A program made the position numbers and the translations under genes. Below, piece after piece: positions 15,746 to 24,207 of a stretch of 64,000 nucleotides of DNA; the first letter of the stretch is position 1; each line of letters begins with the position of its first letter. The notes below the pieces were generated by a model, which was given only the letters and a program-made list of their open reading frames with translations, was not told the origin of the DNA and made no database searches. The DNA is from an uncultured Eubacterium sp. (lineage in GTDB: Bacteria > Bacillota > Clostridia > Lachnospirales > Lachnospiraceae). Location: contig CAJTVR010000007.1 in NCBI GenBank assembly GCA_910580075.1, positions 1-64,000 on the forward strand. The letters run 5' to 3'.

Positions 15746-16101
15746 CGCAAGCAGGACTGTAAGCCGGGTTTTGTCTGGAATGATCATCTGTCTAGGGCGG
15801 CTGTTGCCAGCCGTCTCAAGCGACCTACCTGAAGCTGGCGGGCCACGTAAACGCTTCTGCTCGGTCTTGCTTCGGATGGGGTTTACATATGCCCTCCCTG
15901 TTACCAGGAAGGCGGTAGTCTCTTACACTGCCATTCCACCCTTACCAGACGGGTTTTCACCTGCTGGCGGTATATTTCTGCTGCACTTTCCTGGGAGTTG
16001 CCTCCACCGGACGTTATCCGGCATCCTGCCCTGTGAAGCCCGGACTTTCCTCACCTGCAGTCTTTCGACACTTGCAGCCGCGATCATTTATCCTGCTTGC
16101 G
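15746..16101 (-). ncRNA. rnpB: RNase P RNA
   Basis: The minus strand shows the hallmarks of bacterial RNase P RNA. Near the 5' end it has GAGGAAAGTCCGGGC and CAGGATGCCGGATAACGTCC; near the 3' end it has AAAACCCGGCTTACAG. Helix P1 is formed by CGCAAGCAGGA (minus-strand reading of 16091-16101) and TCCTGCTTGCG (of 15746-15756), which fixes both ends to within a few bases. About 356 bases long. It is the ribozyme that matures tRNA 5' ends. It is convergent with the nucleoside kinase, whose stop is 53 bases away. Confidence 0.96.
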
Positions 16102-16135
16102 CTACAGAATATTCAATCATAAAATATGCAAAATG

Positions 16136-16260
16136 TAAAGTCTTTTTTTGAAAAGAATGGAGTATGTTTTAGTGAAACAAGAAAATGGACTGAAACAGTA
16201 AAGTCTTTTTTGAAAAGAAAGGGGTATGTTTTAGTGAAACAAGAAAATGGACTGAAACAG
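16136..16260 (+). repeat. Tandem duplication in the helicase leader
   Basis: Units 16136-16198 (63 bases) and 16199-16260 (62 bases) differ at only a few positions. Each starts TAAAGTC, has a T-run and GAAAAGAA, a purine-rich ribosome-binding-like patch (GAATGGAG or GAAAGGGG), and a GTG start of a tiny frame reading MKQENGLKQ. In copy 1 that frame ends at TAA in the next unit. In copy 2 it runs on for 17 codons (MKQENGLKQRNHNHESY) and its stop overlaps the start of the helicase gene. The duplication therefore repeats a start region. Confidence 0.9.
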
Positions 16261-16273
16261 CGAAATCATAATC

Positions 16274-18964
16274 ATGAAAGTTATTGAATCAGATAAAGTC
16301 ATAAAAATACTAAGCAGGAATAAAATGCCTGTAGATGTAAAAAGCAGAATATACAAAAAAATAGAAAATCTGCATAAGGCTGCTTTGGATAAAATGTATC
16401 TGGATCAGTACCTGAACAGCCAGAACGGGAAAAAGCTGAAAGGAACCAAAAGCCGTCATATTTATAAATTCCGGCTGAACGATGGCGGCCGCCTGATTTA
16501 TACGTACGGGAAATATGTGAATGGAATCCGGGATGAAGACAAAGATGCCCTGCTGATTCTGGACTGTGTGACGCATGACCGGCAGGGATTTTTTAAGGAG
16601 CTGCCTTCAGCCGGTGCTTTTTCATCTGGCGGAGAGATTTTCCGGCATCAGTATCAGAATGATCAGTATCAAAATCATCAGTATTCGAATCAGATAAACC
16701 AGATGAATCAGAATCAGATAGAAATAGAAGAATCAGATGAAGAGCCTGCCGCATTAGACAGCCGGGAAGCGCAGGAGTATGATCTGGCTGCTTATGCAGA
16801 AACTCACCGGCTGTTTTTGTTTGATGAAAAACTGGACAAGAAACTAAAATACGATGAAATGGACGTATATCTGTCCGCGGAGCAGAGCACACTGATTCAG
16901 GAATATCTGACAAACCAGCAGCCCTCGCTGATTCTGGGAGGGGCCGGCACAGGCAAAACGATTGTGGCGCTTCATATTCTGCATGACTACCAGTACGGAA
17001 ATCCCGGTGCACGCTGTATTTATTTTACGCATTCCCAGGAACTGCTGAGAAAGGCAGAGGCAAAGTACCGCTCAATTTCCAGGGGTGTATTTGGGGAAGA
17101 AAGCAGGCTGGATGGCAGGGAACAGACAGAATTCTGGGATATTGGCGAATACTGTATCAGCAGGCTGAAATGCAGAAGGACAGACAGAGCCGGATACGAG
17201 AGATTCAGCAGGTTTGTAAAAAGAGATAAGAAAACTATGAACCAGCTGTCAAAATTCGGAATTTCCATTTATGATTTATGGGCAGAAATACAGGGAACGA
17301 TAAAAGGCGGGCTGGATCAGGACTGGTGCAGGGCGGGCTGGACAGACTGGAGAGAGCAGGAATATACAGACCAGGTGATGTCAGAACTTCGAAAATGGCA
17401 TTTAATAGAAGAAAATGAGGACGATACACATCTGTTCTGTCTGAAAAAAGATGTGTATACTATGGTAAAAGAAGGAAATGCCTCTCTTAGTGACAAAACG
17501 ATGGATATAATACATAAACTCTGCAAAAAACTGCCTTTCGTGGATGCGAAGATGCCTATGCAGCGGAAAGATATTTATTTAAAACTGCCGGAAGAAAATA
17601 CGACGCTGGAGGCTCTGGCCAGGCAGTATCTGTATGCATTCTGCAGTAATCAGTATATGCGGTGGCTAAAGGAGCACGGATATTATGATGATAACGATCT
17701 GGCATGCAGGATGCTGGATAAAAATGACGGCAGTGCACAGGAATACGATCTGATTGTCATAGATGAAATACAGGACTATACGGAACTGCAGATTTACCTG
17801 ATAACGAAAATGGCCAGACATGCGAAAGGAATTGTTATGGCAGGCGATTCTCATCAGATTGTTAACCCGACGATGTTCCGGGAACAGAGAATCCGCCAGC
17901 TGTTTCAGCAGAAACTGTCTGTCAGCAGGCTTGAGAAAAATTTCCGGTCTCAGGAAAAAATTGTGGAATATGCAAATGCAGTGGCCAGTATGCGCAGGAA
18001 AAAAATCGGAAGTACGAAGAGCGAAAGCGAAACAGCACAAGGGGCTGTATTTTCGGGGAGCTGTCCGGTTAAAATGCTGTATACAGAACACAATATGCTC
18101 TGTCTGATGGACAAACTGCTGGATTACCCGGGTGCTGTAATTCTGACTGCCACTGAGTCGGATAAGCAGCGCATGATTCAGCTGTATGGTGAAGAACATT
18201 ACGCACAGAAGAAGAACAGGATTCTGTTTACGGTAAATGAAATTAAAGGAATGGAATACAAAGCTGTATTCTGCCTGAATCTTGTTGGAAGTTTTCATGA
18301 GGCATGGAAGCAGATTTTCAGCGGAGAGGCAAGGCGGAAGACAAAATACCGGTATTATTTTAACCTGCTTTATACAGGGGTGTCCCGGGCACAGGATTAT
18401 CTGTGTATCATCGAAGAGAATCCGGACCGGGAATTTGATGATTTTATGAACAGGGAGCTGCCGTACCAGATGCAGGAGGTGCGTGTATTTGACGAAAGCA
18501 GCCTGCATTTAGAAGATCTGGATAACAGTGAAGAAGAATGGCGCATCCAGGCGGAACGTTATAAAAAGCAGGGAAAATACAAGGAAGCGGCAGATTCCTT
18601 GCGAAAAGCCGGGGCAGGAGAAGAGGAGATTATGGAATGCCGTATGTATCAGTGTATTCAGGAAAACGATTACACAAAAATGATGGAATATGCCCTGTGT
18701 CTGGAACGCAGGGAAGAGGCAGAAAGATATTATGAGGAACTGGATCAGACAGGCGGACTGGCAAAACTGGTCTGTCTGTGGCTGACGCCGGATAAAGCAG
18801 TCCAAAACCGGCTGTTTAGTCCCGAAACGCTTGCCGGCAGCATTGCGGAATGCTTTCCTGATATGGACAGTGCCTGGACTGAAACCATTCAGATTATGTA
18901 TCTTCGGATTCTAAGAGAATATATGCAGAACCAGGTAAAACGTCTGCAGGGGGACGGGCTATGA
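16274..18964 (+). CDS. SF1 DNA/RNA helicase with RelE-like N-terminal domain
   Basis: 896 residues. The first ~105 residues look like a RelE/ParE-type fold: basic helices, then KGTKSRHIYKFRLNDGGRLIYTY, a charged loop, and ALLILDCVTHDRQG. A Gln/Asn-rich linker follows (residues 120-155). The helicase core has Walker A GGAGTGKT at 222-229, Walker B VIDEIQD near 495-501, AGDSHQ near 522, KNFRSQEKIV, NEIKGMEYKAVF and YTGVSRAQ: a UvrD-like SF1A set. The C-terminal ~170 residues are TPR-like helices (AERYKKQGKYKEAADSL). No ribosome binding site is obvious; start coupling from the upstream micro-frame is likely. The next gene overlaps by four bases. The function is unknown; a toxin-fold plus helicase fusion suggests nucleic-acid surveillance or defence. 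Confidence 0.75.
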   Translation: MKVIESDKVIKILSRNKMPVDVKSRIYKKIENLHKAALDKMYLDQYLNSQNGKKLKGTKSRHIYKFRLNDGGRLIYTYGKYVNGIRDEDKDALLILDCVTHDRQGFFKELPSAGAFSSGGEIFRHQYQNDQYQNHQYSNQINQMNQNQIEIEESDEEPAALDSREAQEYDLAAYAETHRLFLFDEKLDKKLKYDEMDVYLSAEQSTLIQEYLTNQQPSLILGGAGTGKTIVALHILHDYQYGNPGARCIYFTHSQELLRKAEAKYRSISRGVFGEESRLDGREQTEFWDIGEYCISRLKCRRTDRAGYERFSRFVKRDKKTMNQLSKFGISIYDLWAEIQGTIKGGLDQDWCRAGWTDWREQEYTDQVMSELRKWHLIEENEDDTHLFCLKKDVYTMVKEGNASLSDKTMDIIHKLCKKLPFVDAKMPMQRKDIYLKLPEENTTLEALARQYLYAFCSNQYMRWLKEHGYYDDNDLACRMLDKNDGSAQEYDLIVIDEIQDYTELQIYLITKMARHAKGIVMAGDSHQIVNPTMFREQRIRQLFQQKLSVSRLEKNFRSQEKIVEYANAVASMRRKKIGSTKSESETAQGAVFSGSCPVKMLYTEHNMLCLMDKLLDYPGAVILTATESDKQRMIQLYGEEHYAQKKNRILFTVNEIKGMEYKAVFCLNLVGSFHEAWKQIFSGEARRKTKYRYYFNLLYTGVSRAQDYLCIIEENPDREFDDFMNRELPYQMQEVRVFDESSLHLEDLDNSEEEWRIQAERYKKQGKYKEAADSLRKAGAGEEEIMECRMYQCIQENDYTKMMEYALCLERREEAERYYEELDQTGGLAKLVCLWLTPDKAVQNRLFSPETLAGSIAECFPDMDSAWTETIQIMYLRILREYMQNQVKRLQGDGL

Positions 18965-19614
18965 GCAGTAATCTGGAAAAAATGATGAAAGAAAGCGCAT
19001 CTGTCGTGCTTGCCTGTGAGGAACTTTCCAGCGAAATTCCAAAAATCAGGCAGTTATTTCAGGAATGCAGCAGGCTGAAAGAAGATTTATCGTCGTTTGC
19101 AGAAGAAAAAGAACTGGAAATGCAGCGGCGCTTTGATATGAACATACAAAGGGCAGAATCAGCCATTCTAAAATTAGACCGCTCCATGGACCGCTGTGAA
19201 AACATCTGTGCTGCTTTTGGTCAGATGGAAGAGCTGGTGCAGATATTCGGCAGTTATCAGGAAAAATTATCAGATCTGGAGCAGCGGATGGATACAATGA
19301 TACAGTGCACAGGTCCGGAACCGGAGGAAGGGACACTGCTGGAAGTAATCAGAGCCAGCCAGTACCGGCTGCCGCTGTTTGTCGTGCATGCAAACTGGTA
19401 TGATTTTAGATTTGAAATCTTAAGAGTCGCTGATGGAAAGGCGGAAGGCAATCTTTGGAAAGGACATGGGAAGGTCGAGCGGAATAAAAAATATCCGCTG
19501 GATGCGAAAGGATATTCCCGGTGCACAGAATCCAGGGAGGCGCTGCAGAATATGAAAACAGACAGTTTCATAAATATACCGGATGAGTTTGATGAAAATC
19601 TTCCATTTTTTTAA
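18961..19614 (+). CDS. Coiled-coil protein, helicase partner, 217 aa
   Basis: I do not recognise this family. Residues 1-125 are almost all helix with coiled-coil character (SRLKEDLSSFAEEKELEMQ, LEQRMDTM). The C-terminal 90 residues are a compact domain rich in aromatic and basic residues (LFVVHANWYDFRFEILRV, WKGHGKVERNKKYPLDAKGYSRC). There is no membrane segment. Its ATG lies inside the helicase stop region (ATGA overlap), so the two are made together and probably act together. No promoter or terminator separates them. A putative operon-end lies within the next 400 bases. Confidence 0.65.
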   Translation: MSSNLEKMMKESASVVLACEELSSEIPKIRQLFQECSRLKEDLSSFAEEKELEMQRRFDMNIQRAESAILKLDRSMDRCENICAAFGQMEELVQIFGSYQEKLSDLEQRMDTMIQCTGPEPEEGTLLEVIRASQYRLPLFVVHANWYDFRFEILRVADGKAEGNLWKGHGKVERNKKYPLDAKGYSRCTESREALQNMKTDSFINIPDEFDENLPFF

Positions 19615-20027
19615 GCTGAGCCGGGTCTTTTAAGCCGGACTCTGCAAGGTTTTGCATGGCCGGTGTCTGTCTGGCGCAGGCAGAGAGTTTCGGGTACAGT
19701 ACTGATTTGCGGTATTTCAAAAATTAGGGCTGGAAAATCAGAAGATATGTGCTATAATAGCATGCAGGGCATACCTTATGCAAGACTGTGCACAGTATAC
19801 CGGTTTGGATACAGAATGCATGATGGTCATAAGGATTCTATAGGATTCTGTTTGTATTAAGAAATTATAAATATTATCAATTTTTTCTGAAAACATATCT
19901 GATTCCATTGACAGAAAAATGTTTCGAATATACCATAGATAGCAGGCTGATTCGTAACAACAGGTCTGCAGCAGACACAGTAAGAGCTTTTGCAGCAGAT
20001 GTTTTTGCATGGATAGGAGTGTGTGAT
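19615..20027 (+). promoter_or_regulatory. 413-base intergenic region with candidate promoter
   Basis: A TATAAT at 19753-19758 follows a TG (GCTATAATAG); the matching -35 (around CTGGAA, 19730-19735) is poor. An imperfect AGCCGGGTC/AAGCCGGAC direct pair lies at about 19618-19640. I see no convincing gene: open frames here lack ribosome binding sites. The region separates the helicase pair from the zinc-ribbon/DUF5685/J-domain genes. Confidence 0.4.
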
Positions 20028-20432
20028 ATGAATAGTTTACGGGAACGAATGACAAGATTTATGTATGGCAGGTATGGCAGTGACCAGCTGTCAAAGCTGT
20101 ATCTTGGACTGGCAATGGCTTTTCTGATTTTAAATCTGCTGACAAGGCTTGGAATCTTTTATTTAGCGGGAATGGCTTTTCTGTTTTATGGAATGTACCG
20201 TTCTTTTTCTAAAAACATTGCAAAAATGTCAGCGCAGAATCAGAAATATCTGACCTGGCGGTATCAGAAAACTGTAAAATACAGCAATGCGAAAAAGCAC
20301 TGGGCACAGCGCAGGGAATACCGTTTTTTCAGCTGTCCGGGCTGCAGGCAGAAAGTAAGGGTACCGCGCGGAAGAGGAAAAATTGCGATTACATGTCCAA
20401 AATGCCATACAGAATTCATCAAGAAGAGCTAG
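20028..20432 (+). CDS. Small membrane protein with C-terminal zinc ribbon, 134 aa
   Basis: The start is at the ATG at 20028, behind AGGAGTGTGTGAT; the frame is open upstream to 19908 but without a site. One or two transmembrane segments (LGLAMAFLILNLLTRLGIFYLAGMAFLFYGMY, residues ~24-56) are followed by a basic linker. A C-terminal zinc ribbon follows with FFSCPGCRQKVRVPRG and ITCPKCHTEF (CxxC pairs). The zinc-ribbon sequence resembles those of FmdB/zf-MJ-type cytosolic ribbons. It is six bases from the DUF5685 gene, a recurrent Lachnospiraceae neighbourhood by my recollection. The function is unknown. Confidence 0.75.
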   Translation: MNSLRERMTRFMYGRYGSDQLSKLYLGLAMAFLILNLLTRLGIFYLAGMAFLFYGMYRSFSKNIAKMSAQNQKYLTWRYQKTVKYSNAKKHWAQRREYRFFSCPGCRQKVRVPRGRGKIAITCPKCHTEFIKKS

Positions 20433-20438
20433 GAGCGT

Positions 20439-21338
20439 ATGTTTGGATATATTAATGTGAACCGGGAAAAATTAAGTCTTCCAGACCGCTGCACCTACCA
20501 GTCGTATTACTGCGGATTATGCCAGCAGCTTAAGGATGAGTGCGGCCGCAAAGGCCAGATGCTTTTGAATTATGATATGACATTTCTCGTGATTCTGCTT
20601 ACAGGCCTGTATGAACTGGAAGATAAAAAGACAGAATTTATCTGTCCGGTACATCCGTCTAAAAAGCAGACTGCCCGTTTCAATGAAGCAACGAAATATG
20701 CAGCAGCCATGAATGTACTGCTGGCAACGAAAAATTTTGAAGACGACTGGAATGACAGCCATTCTTATGCCAAAAGAGCTTTGTCACAGGTATTCAGAAA
20801 AGATTACGAGCGCATAGGGATGGAATATCCAAGGCAGGAGCGGGCAATTACGAGGTATATAAAAAGGCTGGAAGAGGCGGAAAAGTATAAAGAAAAAAAT
20901 GTAGATGCCGTAGCCGGCCTGACAGGAGAGATGTTAGGAGAGATTTTCGTCTGGAAAGAGAACGATATCTGGGCAGAAGAACTGCGCTGCATGGGCTTTT
21001 ATATGGGCAAATTTATATATCTGATGGATGCCTATGAAGACATCGGCAAAGATGAAAGAAACAGATGCTATAATGTACTCAGCCTGATGCGCCAGGAGAC
21101 GGAGCAGGATTTTGAAACATTTTCCAGGCTGATGCTAACGAGCATGATGGCAGAATGCGCAAAGTCTTTTGAAAGGCTTCCGATTCTGCTTCATGCAGAA
21201 ATATGCCGCAATGTCCTGTATTCGGGTGTCTGGACCAAATATGAGTACATTCGTCTGAAAAAACAGTCGCGGCAGTTAAAAGAAGAAAAAAAGCGCAGAC
21301 TGATTCGAAAAACAGACGCCAGCCGGGTGCAGCAGTAA
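20439..21338 (+). CDS. DUF5685 family protein, 299 aa
   Basis: It begins MFGYINVNREKLSLPDR and has the family's signature YQSYYCGLCQQLKDECG (residues ~21-37), then YDMTFLVILLTGLYE. A later Cys (FICPVHPSKK) and a helical C-terminal part with NVLSLMRQ follow. DUF5685 proteins are all-helical, with a resemblance to polyprenyl synthase-type helices and conserved Cys; their function is not known. The gene is tightly spaced after the zinc-ribbon membrane protein and is followed after 65 bases by a J-domain gene, so the three are probably one functional set. Confidence 0.8.
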   Translation: MFGYINVNREKLSLPDRCTYQSYYCGLCQQLKDECGRKGQMLLNYDMTFLVILLTGLYELEDKKTEFICPVHPSKKQTARFNEATKYAAAMNVLLATKNFEDDWNDSHSYAKRALSQVFRKDYERIGMEYPRQERAITRYIKRLEEAEKYKEKNVDAVAGLTGEMLGEIFVWKENDIWAEELRCMGFYMGKFIYLMDAYEDIGKDERNRCYNVLSLMRQETEQDFETFSRLMLTSMMAECAKSFERLPILLHAEICRNVLYSGVWTKYEYIRLKKQSRQLKEEKKRRLIRKTDASRVQQ

Positions 21339-21403
21339 ACACGGGCTGACTTGAAAAGGCGGATGGCAGGCAGTAAACTGAATAGAAAGAAGAACAACCA
21401 TTC

Positions 21404-22006
21404 ATGGGAAATCCTTATGATGTGCTGGGTATCAGACCTGGTGCAACAGATGAAGAAATAAAAAAAGCATACCGGGCTTTAAGCCGCAGATATCATCCGG
21501 ATGCCAATGTGAATAATCCGGACAGAGACAGGGCCGAGGAGCGTTTTAAGGAAATTCAGCAGGCATATAACCAGATTATGCAGGAAAAGCAGCAGGGAAG
21601 CAGTTTTTCGGGTTATGGTTCTGCAAGATACAGCGGTTTTGGAAGACAGTCCCAGGAGTCTCCTAAGATGCAGGCTGCGGCTAATTATCTGGCCAGCCGC
21701 TGCTATCAGGAAGCGGTGAATGTACTAAACAGCATCAGCGAGCGGGGCGCAAGGTGGTATTACTATAGCGCAGTTGCGAATGCGGGACTTGGTAATAATA
21801 TGACCGCACGGGAATACGCTGAACAGGCAGTAAAGTTAGAGCCGAGCAATATTGAATACAGACATCTGATGCAGCAGCTGAATTTTGGAGGCAGCTGGTA
21901 CAGCAGTATGGGAACGAATTATGGAAGGCCGTATGAAAGTTTTAACCGTTTCTGTATGTCTATGGTTATGATGAATATGTGCTGTACATGCTGCTGCGGA
22001 CTTTAG
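21404..22006 (+). CDS. J-domain co-chaperone-like protein, 200 aa
   Basis: Residues 1-67 are a J-domain: NPYDVLGIRPGATDEEIKKAYR, then the HPD motif in SRRYHPDANVNN, which stimulates the ATPase of Hsp70 (DnaK). A Gly/Ser linker follows, then TPR-like helices (YLASRCYQEAVNVLNSI, YSAVANAGLGN) and a Cys-rich end (MMNMCCTCCCGL). It lacks the DnaJ zinc domain and client-binding domains, so it is a specialised J-protein. The three genes 20028-22006 may together serve a protein-quality or membrane function; that is inference from adjacency. A strong terminator follows. Confidence 0.88.
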   Translation: MGNPYDVLGIRPGATDEEIKKAYRALSRRYHPDANVNNPDRDRAEERFKEIQQAYNQIMQEKQQGSSFSGYGSARYSGFGRQSQESPKMQAAANYLASRCYQEAVNVLNSISERGARWYYYSAVANAGLGNNMTAREYAEQAVKLEPSNIEYRHLMQQLNFGGSWYSSMGTNYGRPYESFNRFCMSMVMMNMCCTCCCGL

Positions 22007-22042
22007 AGTGTGTTTAGATCTGTTTGTTATATATAATAAAGG

Positions 22043-22134
22043 GCTGCCGCATTAAGAAAAATGATACAGGATATAGTTTGTTTTGATCTATACGATATCC
22101 TGTATATGTTTTACTTAATGCGGCAGCTTTTTTT
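22043..22134. terminator. Long stem terminator between convergent genes
   Basis: GCTGCCGCATTAAG (from 22043) pairs with CTTAATGCGGCAGC (to 22127), followed by seven T. An inner pair (ATACAGGATAT / ATATCCTGTAT) extends the stem. It ends the J-domain gene and could serve the MATE gene from the other side. Confidence 0.85.
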
Positions 22135-22139
22135 GTGCT

Positions 22140-23480
22140 TCAGTATCTGTATTTTTTCTTGTTTGTTCTTAAAAAGACTGCCGCAGCGATTACGGACAAA
22201 ACTTCTGCTGCCACTACAGACATCCAGATCCCGTCCACATCCCAAAACAGCGGGAAAATCAGCACAGCAGCTGCCTGAAATACAAATGTCCTGAGGAACG
22301 AGATGGATGCAGATACCAGCCCGTTATTTAATGCCGTAAAAAATGACGAAGCAAAAATAGCAAATCCTGAAAATAAAAAGGAAAAGGAAAAAATCGTAAA
22401 ACCCCGGATAGTCAGATTTAAAAGTCCTTCATCATAGCCAGTAAACAGAACGGAAAGCGGCCTGGCCAGGACATAGGAAGCAGCAAACATAGAGGCTGCA
22501 AAGATGCCTGTCAGCACAAGGCTTTTTCTCAGCATGCTTTTTAGTTCCTGATGATTCTGTGCGCCATAATGGTATCCGGTCACCGGAGCTGCGCCGACAG
22601 AATATCCGATAAATACCCCTTGAAATATCAGACTTACATACATCAGCACTCCGTATGCTGCAATACCGTCTTCTCCGGCATAGCGGAGCAGCTGTGCATT
22701 GTATAGCATGCTGACAACGGACATGGAAATATTGTTCATCAGTTCCGAAGAACCGTTGGCGCATGTTTTTAACAAGGCACTGCCGTCAAAATGTGTTCTG
22801 CCAAGACGCATGAGGCTGCTGTTTGGACGGGCAAAATATAAAAGCGGAAGAATGCCGCCTGCAAACTGGCTGGCCGCGGTTGCTGCCGCTGCGCCGGCCA
22901 GCCCCCATTGGAATCCGATGATAAACAGTGCATCAAGCGCAATATTCAAAATCCCTGCCGCTGCCGTTACAGTTAGCCCGAGTGCCGGTTTTCCAGCTGC
23001 AGCAAACAGGCACTGAAATTCATACTGCAGAATATAGGCAGGTATAGCGGCTGTGATAATCCGCCCGTAAAGAACACTGTATTCCAAAAGCCGGCCCTGG
23101 GCACCGAGTGCAGAAGCCAGAGGATGGATCAGCAGAAATCCCAAAACAGTCAGAACGATTCCAAAAACAATGGATGTATAAATAATAAGGGAAAACAGAC
23201 TGTCCGCTTCGGCTTTTTTTCCTTCACCCATTGTTTTCGTGATCAGCGCACTGCCGCCCGTTCCAAACATAAATCCTACAGAGCCTAAAATCAATAGAAA
23301 CGGCATAATAAAATTAACAGCAGTAAACTGCATTTTTCCCACAAAGTTAGAAACAAAAAATCCGTCTGCAATTCCGTAAACGGAAGTGAATACGAGCATT
23401 ATAATAGATGGAAATGTGAAACGAAGCAGTTTTTTATAATCAAAATGGCCGGACAGGCGGATGGATTGTGAGTTTTTCAT
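22140..23480 (-). CDS. MATE-family multidrug/Na+ antiporter
   Basis: 446 residues and 12 predicted transmembrane helices in two pseudo-symmetric halves. Typical MATE features are SIIMLVFTSVYGIADGFFVSNFVG in helix 1-2, then VGFMFGTGGSALITKTMGEG. It would export drugs or metabolites using a cation gradient. GAGGTGA precedes the ATG at 23480. A MarR-family gene lies upstream on the same strand, separated by a dispersed repeat (23515-23588). That pairing suggests ligand-induced export, but the repeat may also act as a terminator between them. Confidence 0.9.
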   Translation of the reverse strand: MKNSQSIRLSGHFDYKKLLRFTFPSIIMLVFTSVYGIADGFFVSNFVGKMQFTAVNFIMPFLLILGSVGFMFGTGGSALITKTMGEGKKAEADSLFSLIIYTSIVFGIVLTVLGFLLIHPLASALGAQGRLLEYSVLYGRIITAAIPAYILQYEFQCLFAAAGKPALGLTVTAAAGILNIALDALFIIGFQWGLAGAAAATAASQFAGGILPLLYFARPNSSLMRLGRTHFDGSALLKTCANGSSELMNNISMSVVSMLYNAQLLRYAGEDGIAAYGVLMYVSLIFQGVFIGYSVGAAPVTGYHYGAQNHQELKSMLRKSLVLTGIFAASMFAASYVLARPLSVLFTGYDEGLLNLTIRGFTIFSFSFLFSGFAIFASSFFTALNNGLVSASISFLRTFVFQAAAVLIFPLFWDVDGIWMSVVAAEVLSVIAAAVFLRTNKKKYRY

Positions 23481-23514
23481 TTATTGTCACCTCTTTTTTA
23501 AATTTATAGATTAT

Positions 23515-23588
23515 CCGGACGCCGGGAAGAGAAACTTTTTCCTTTTTCTGTTCCGCTTACAAACAGTAAGATTTCGCCCGGCGTCCGG
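23515..23588. repeat. Short copy of the CCGGACGCC dispersed repeat
   Basis: The ends are perfect inverted repeats CCGGACGCCGGG (23515-23526) and CCCGGCGTCCGG (23577-23588). Between them lie GAGAAACTTTTTCC, TTTTTCTGTTCCGC and AACAGTAAGA, the same blocks found in the copies at 44712, 52940 and 59775. It lies between marR and the MATE gene. Confidence 0.85.
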
Positions 23589-23625
23589 GTAGCAGATATA
23601 CGTTATCCATTACCGTTAAAAGCTT

Positions 23626-24066
23626 TTAAAAGAAACGGCATTTTTCCTGCAGGCAGCCTAGATACCGTTCAGTTAATTCCAGATATTTTGAAACATCTTC
23701 TTCAGGCCAGGATGCAAAAATTTCGTTTTCAGCCTGAATCATGCGTACTGCAGTCTGTTCTGCAAGATTTCTGCCTTTTGCAGTTAAGAGGACTTTTTTG
23801 ATTTTAGATCCGGCTGATTCCAGATACAGAATGCCGTCGGATTCTAATTTGCGGATGGCAGAATTGACGGTCTGTTTGCTAAGACCGCAGCGGCGGCAGA
23901 TTTCCTGTAAAAGACAGCCTTCCCCGATGTCGCAGACAGTGTATAAAATTTTCATGCTGCTGTCGGATAATCCGAGCTTTCGCGACATTTCATGGTAGGC
24001 CGCATCAATTTCACCGACCAGATAGTTGCAGCGGTTCATTTCTTTTGAAACATATGTTTTCATCAT
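23626..24066 (-). CDS. MarR-family transcriptional regulator
   Basis: 146 residues with the winged-helix layout: SDSSMKILYTVCDIGEGCLLQEICRRCGLSKQTVNSAIRKLESDGILYL, then the wing (SAGSKIKKVLLTAKG). The two Met codons at 24066 and 24063 are equally possible starts; GGAGG lies just before them. MarR proteins usually repress a nearby transporter until a phenolic or drug ligand binds. The MATE gene downstream is the likely target. A TTGACA-17-TATGGA promoter with a palindrome around TCGTACGA in its spacer suggests autoregulation. Confidence 0.9.
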   Translation of the reverse strand: MMKTYVSKEMNRCNYLVGEIDAAYHEMSRKLGLSDSSMKILYTVCDIGEGCLLQEICRRCGLSKQTVNSAIRKLESDGILYLESAGSKIKKVLLTAKGRNLAEQTAVRMIQAENEIFASWPEEDVSKYLELTERYLGCLQEKCRFF

Positions 24067-24071
24067 GCACC

Positions 24072-24100
24072 TCCATAGTATGAAATCGTACGAATGTCAA
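24072..24100 (-). promoter_or_regulatory. Promoter/operator of the marR-like gene
   Basis: On the minus strand TTGACA (24095-24100) and TATGGA (24072-24077) are spaced 17 bases apart. The spacer holds the palindrome TTCGTACGA (about 24085-24094), a plausible MarR site. The -10 lies so near the start codon that the transcript would have almost no leader. Confidence 0.55.
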
Positions 24101-24172
24101 GCGTGCTGCAGATAGATTTTTGCTGATTTGTTATGAATTACCCGGATGCAGTGCAGTGACAGAATCTGATTC

Positions 24173-24201
24173 TTGCGAAATTTATTTGTGCATTGTATAA
24201 T
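24173..24201 (+). promoter_or_regulatory. Promoter abutting the Rpn nuclease start
   Basis: TTGCGA (24173-24178) and TATAAT (24196-24201) are 17 bases apart. The ATG of the next gene is at 24208, where transcription itself would begin, and no ribosome binding site is present. Either the message is leaderless or the true start lies downstream. Confidence 0.6.
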
Positions 24202-24207
24202 TAAGAT

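Noticed and set aside
15723..16151. 142-codon plus-strand open frame over rnpB
   Set aside because: The region is RNase P RNA on the other strand; the frame is incidental.
17666..18508. 280-codon open frame antisense to the helicase gene
   Set aside because: No start signals and composition expected from the complement of a real gene.
22040..22134. Small mobile element end between the J-domain and MATE genes
   Set aside because: The stem with seven T and its place between convergent genes are fully explained as a bidirectional terminator.
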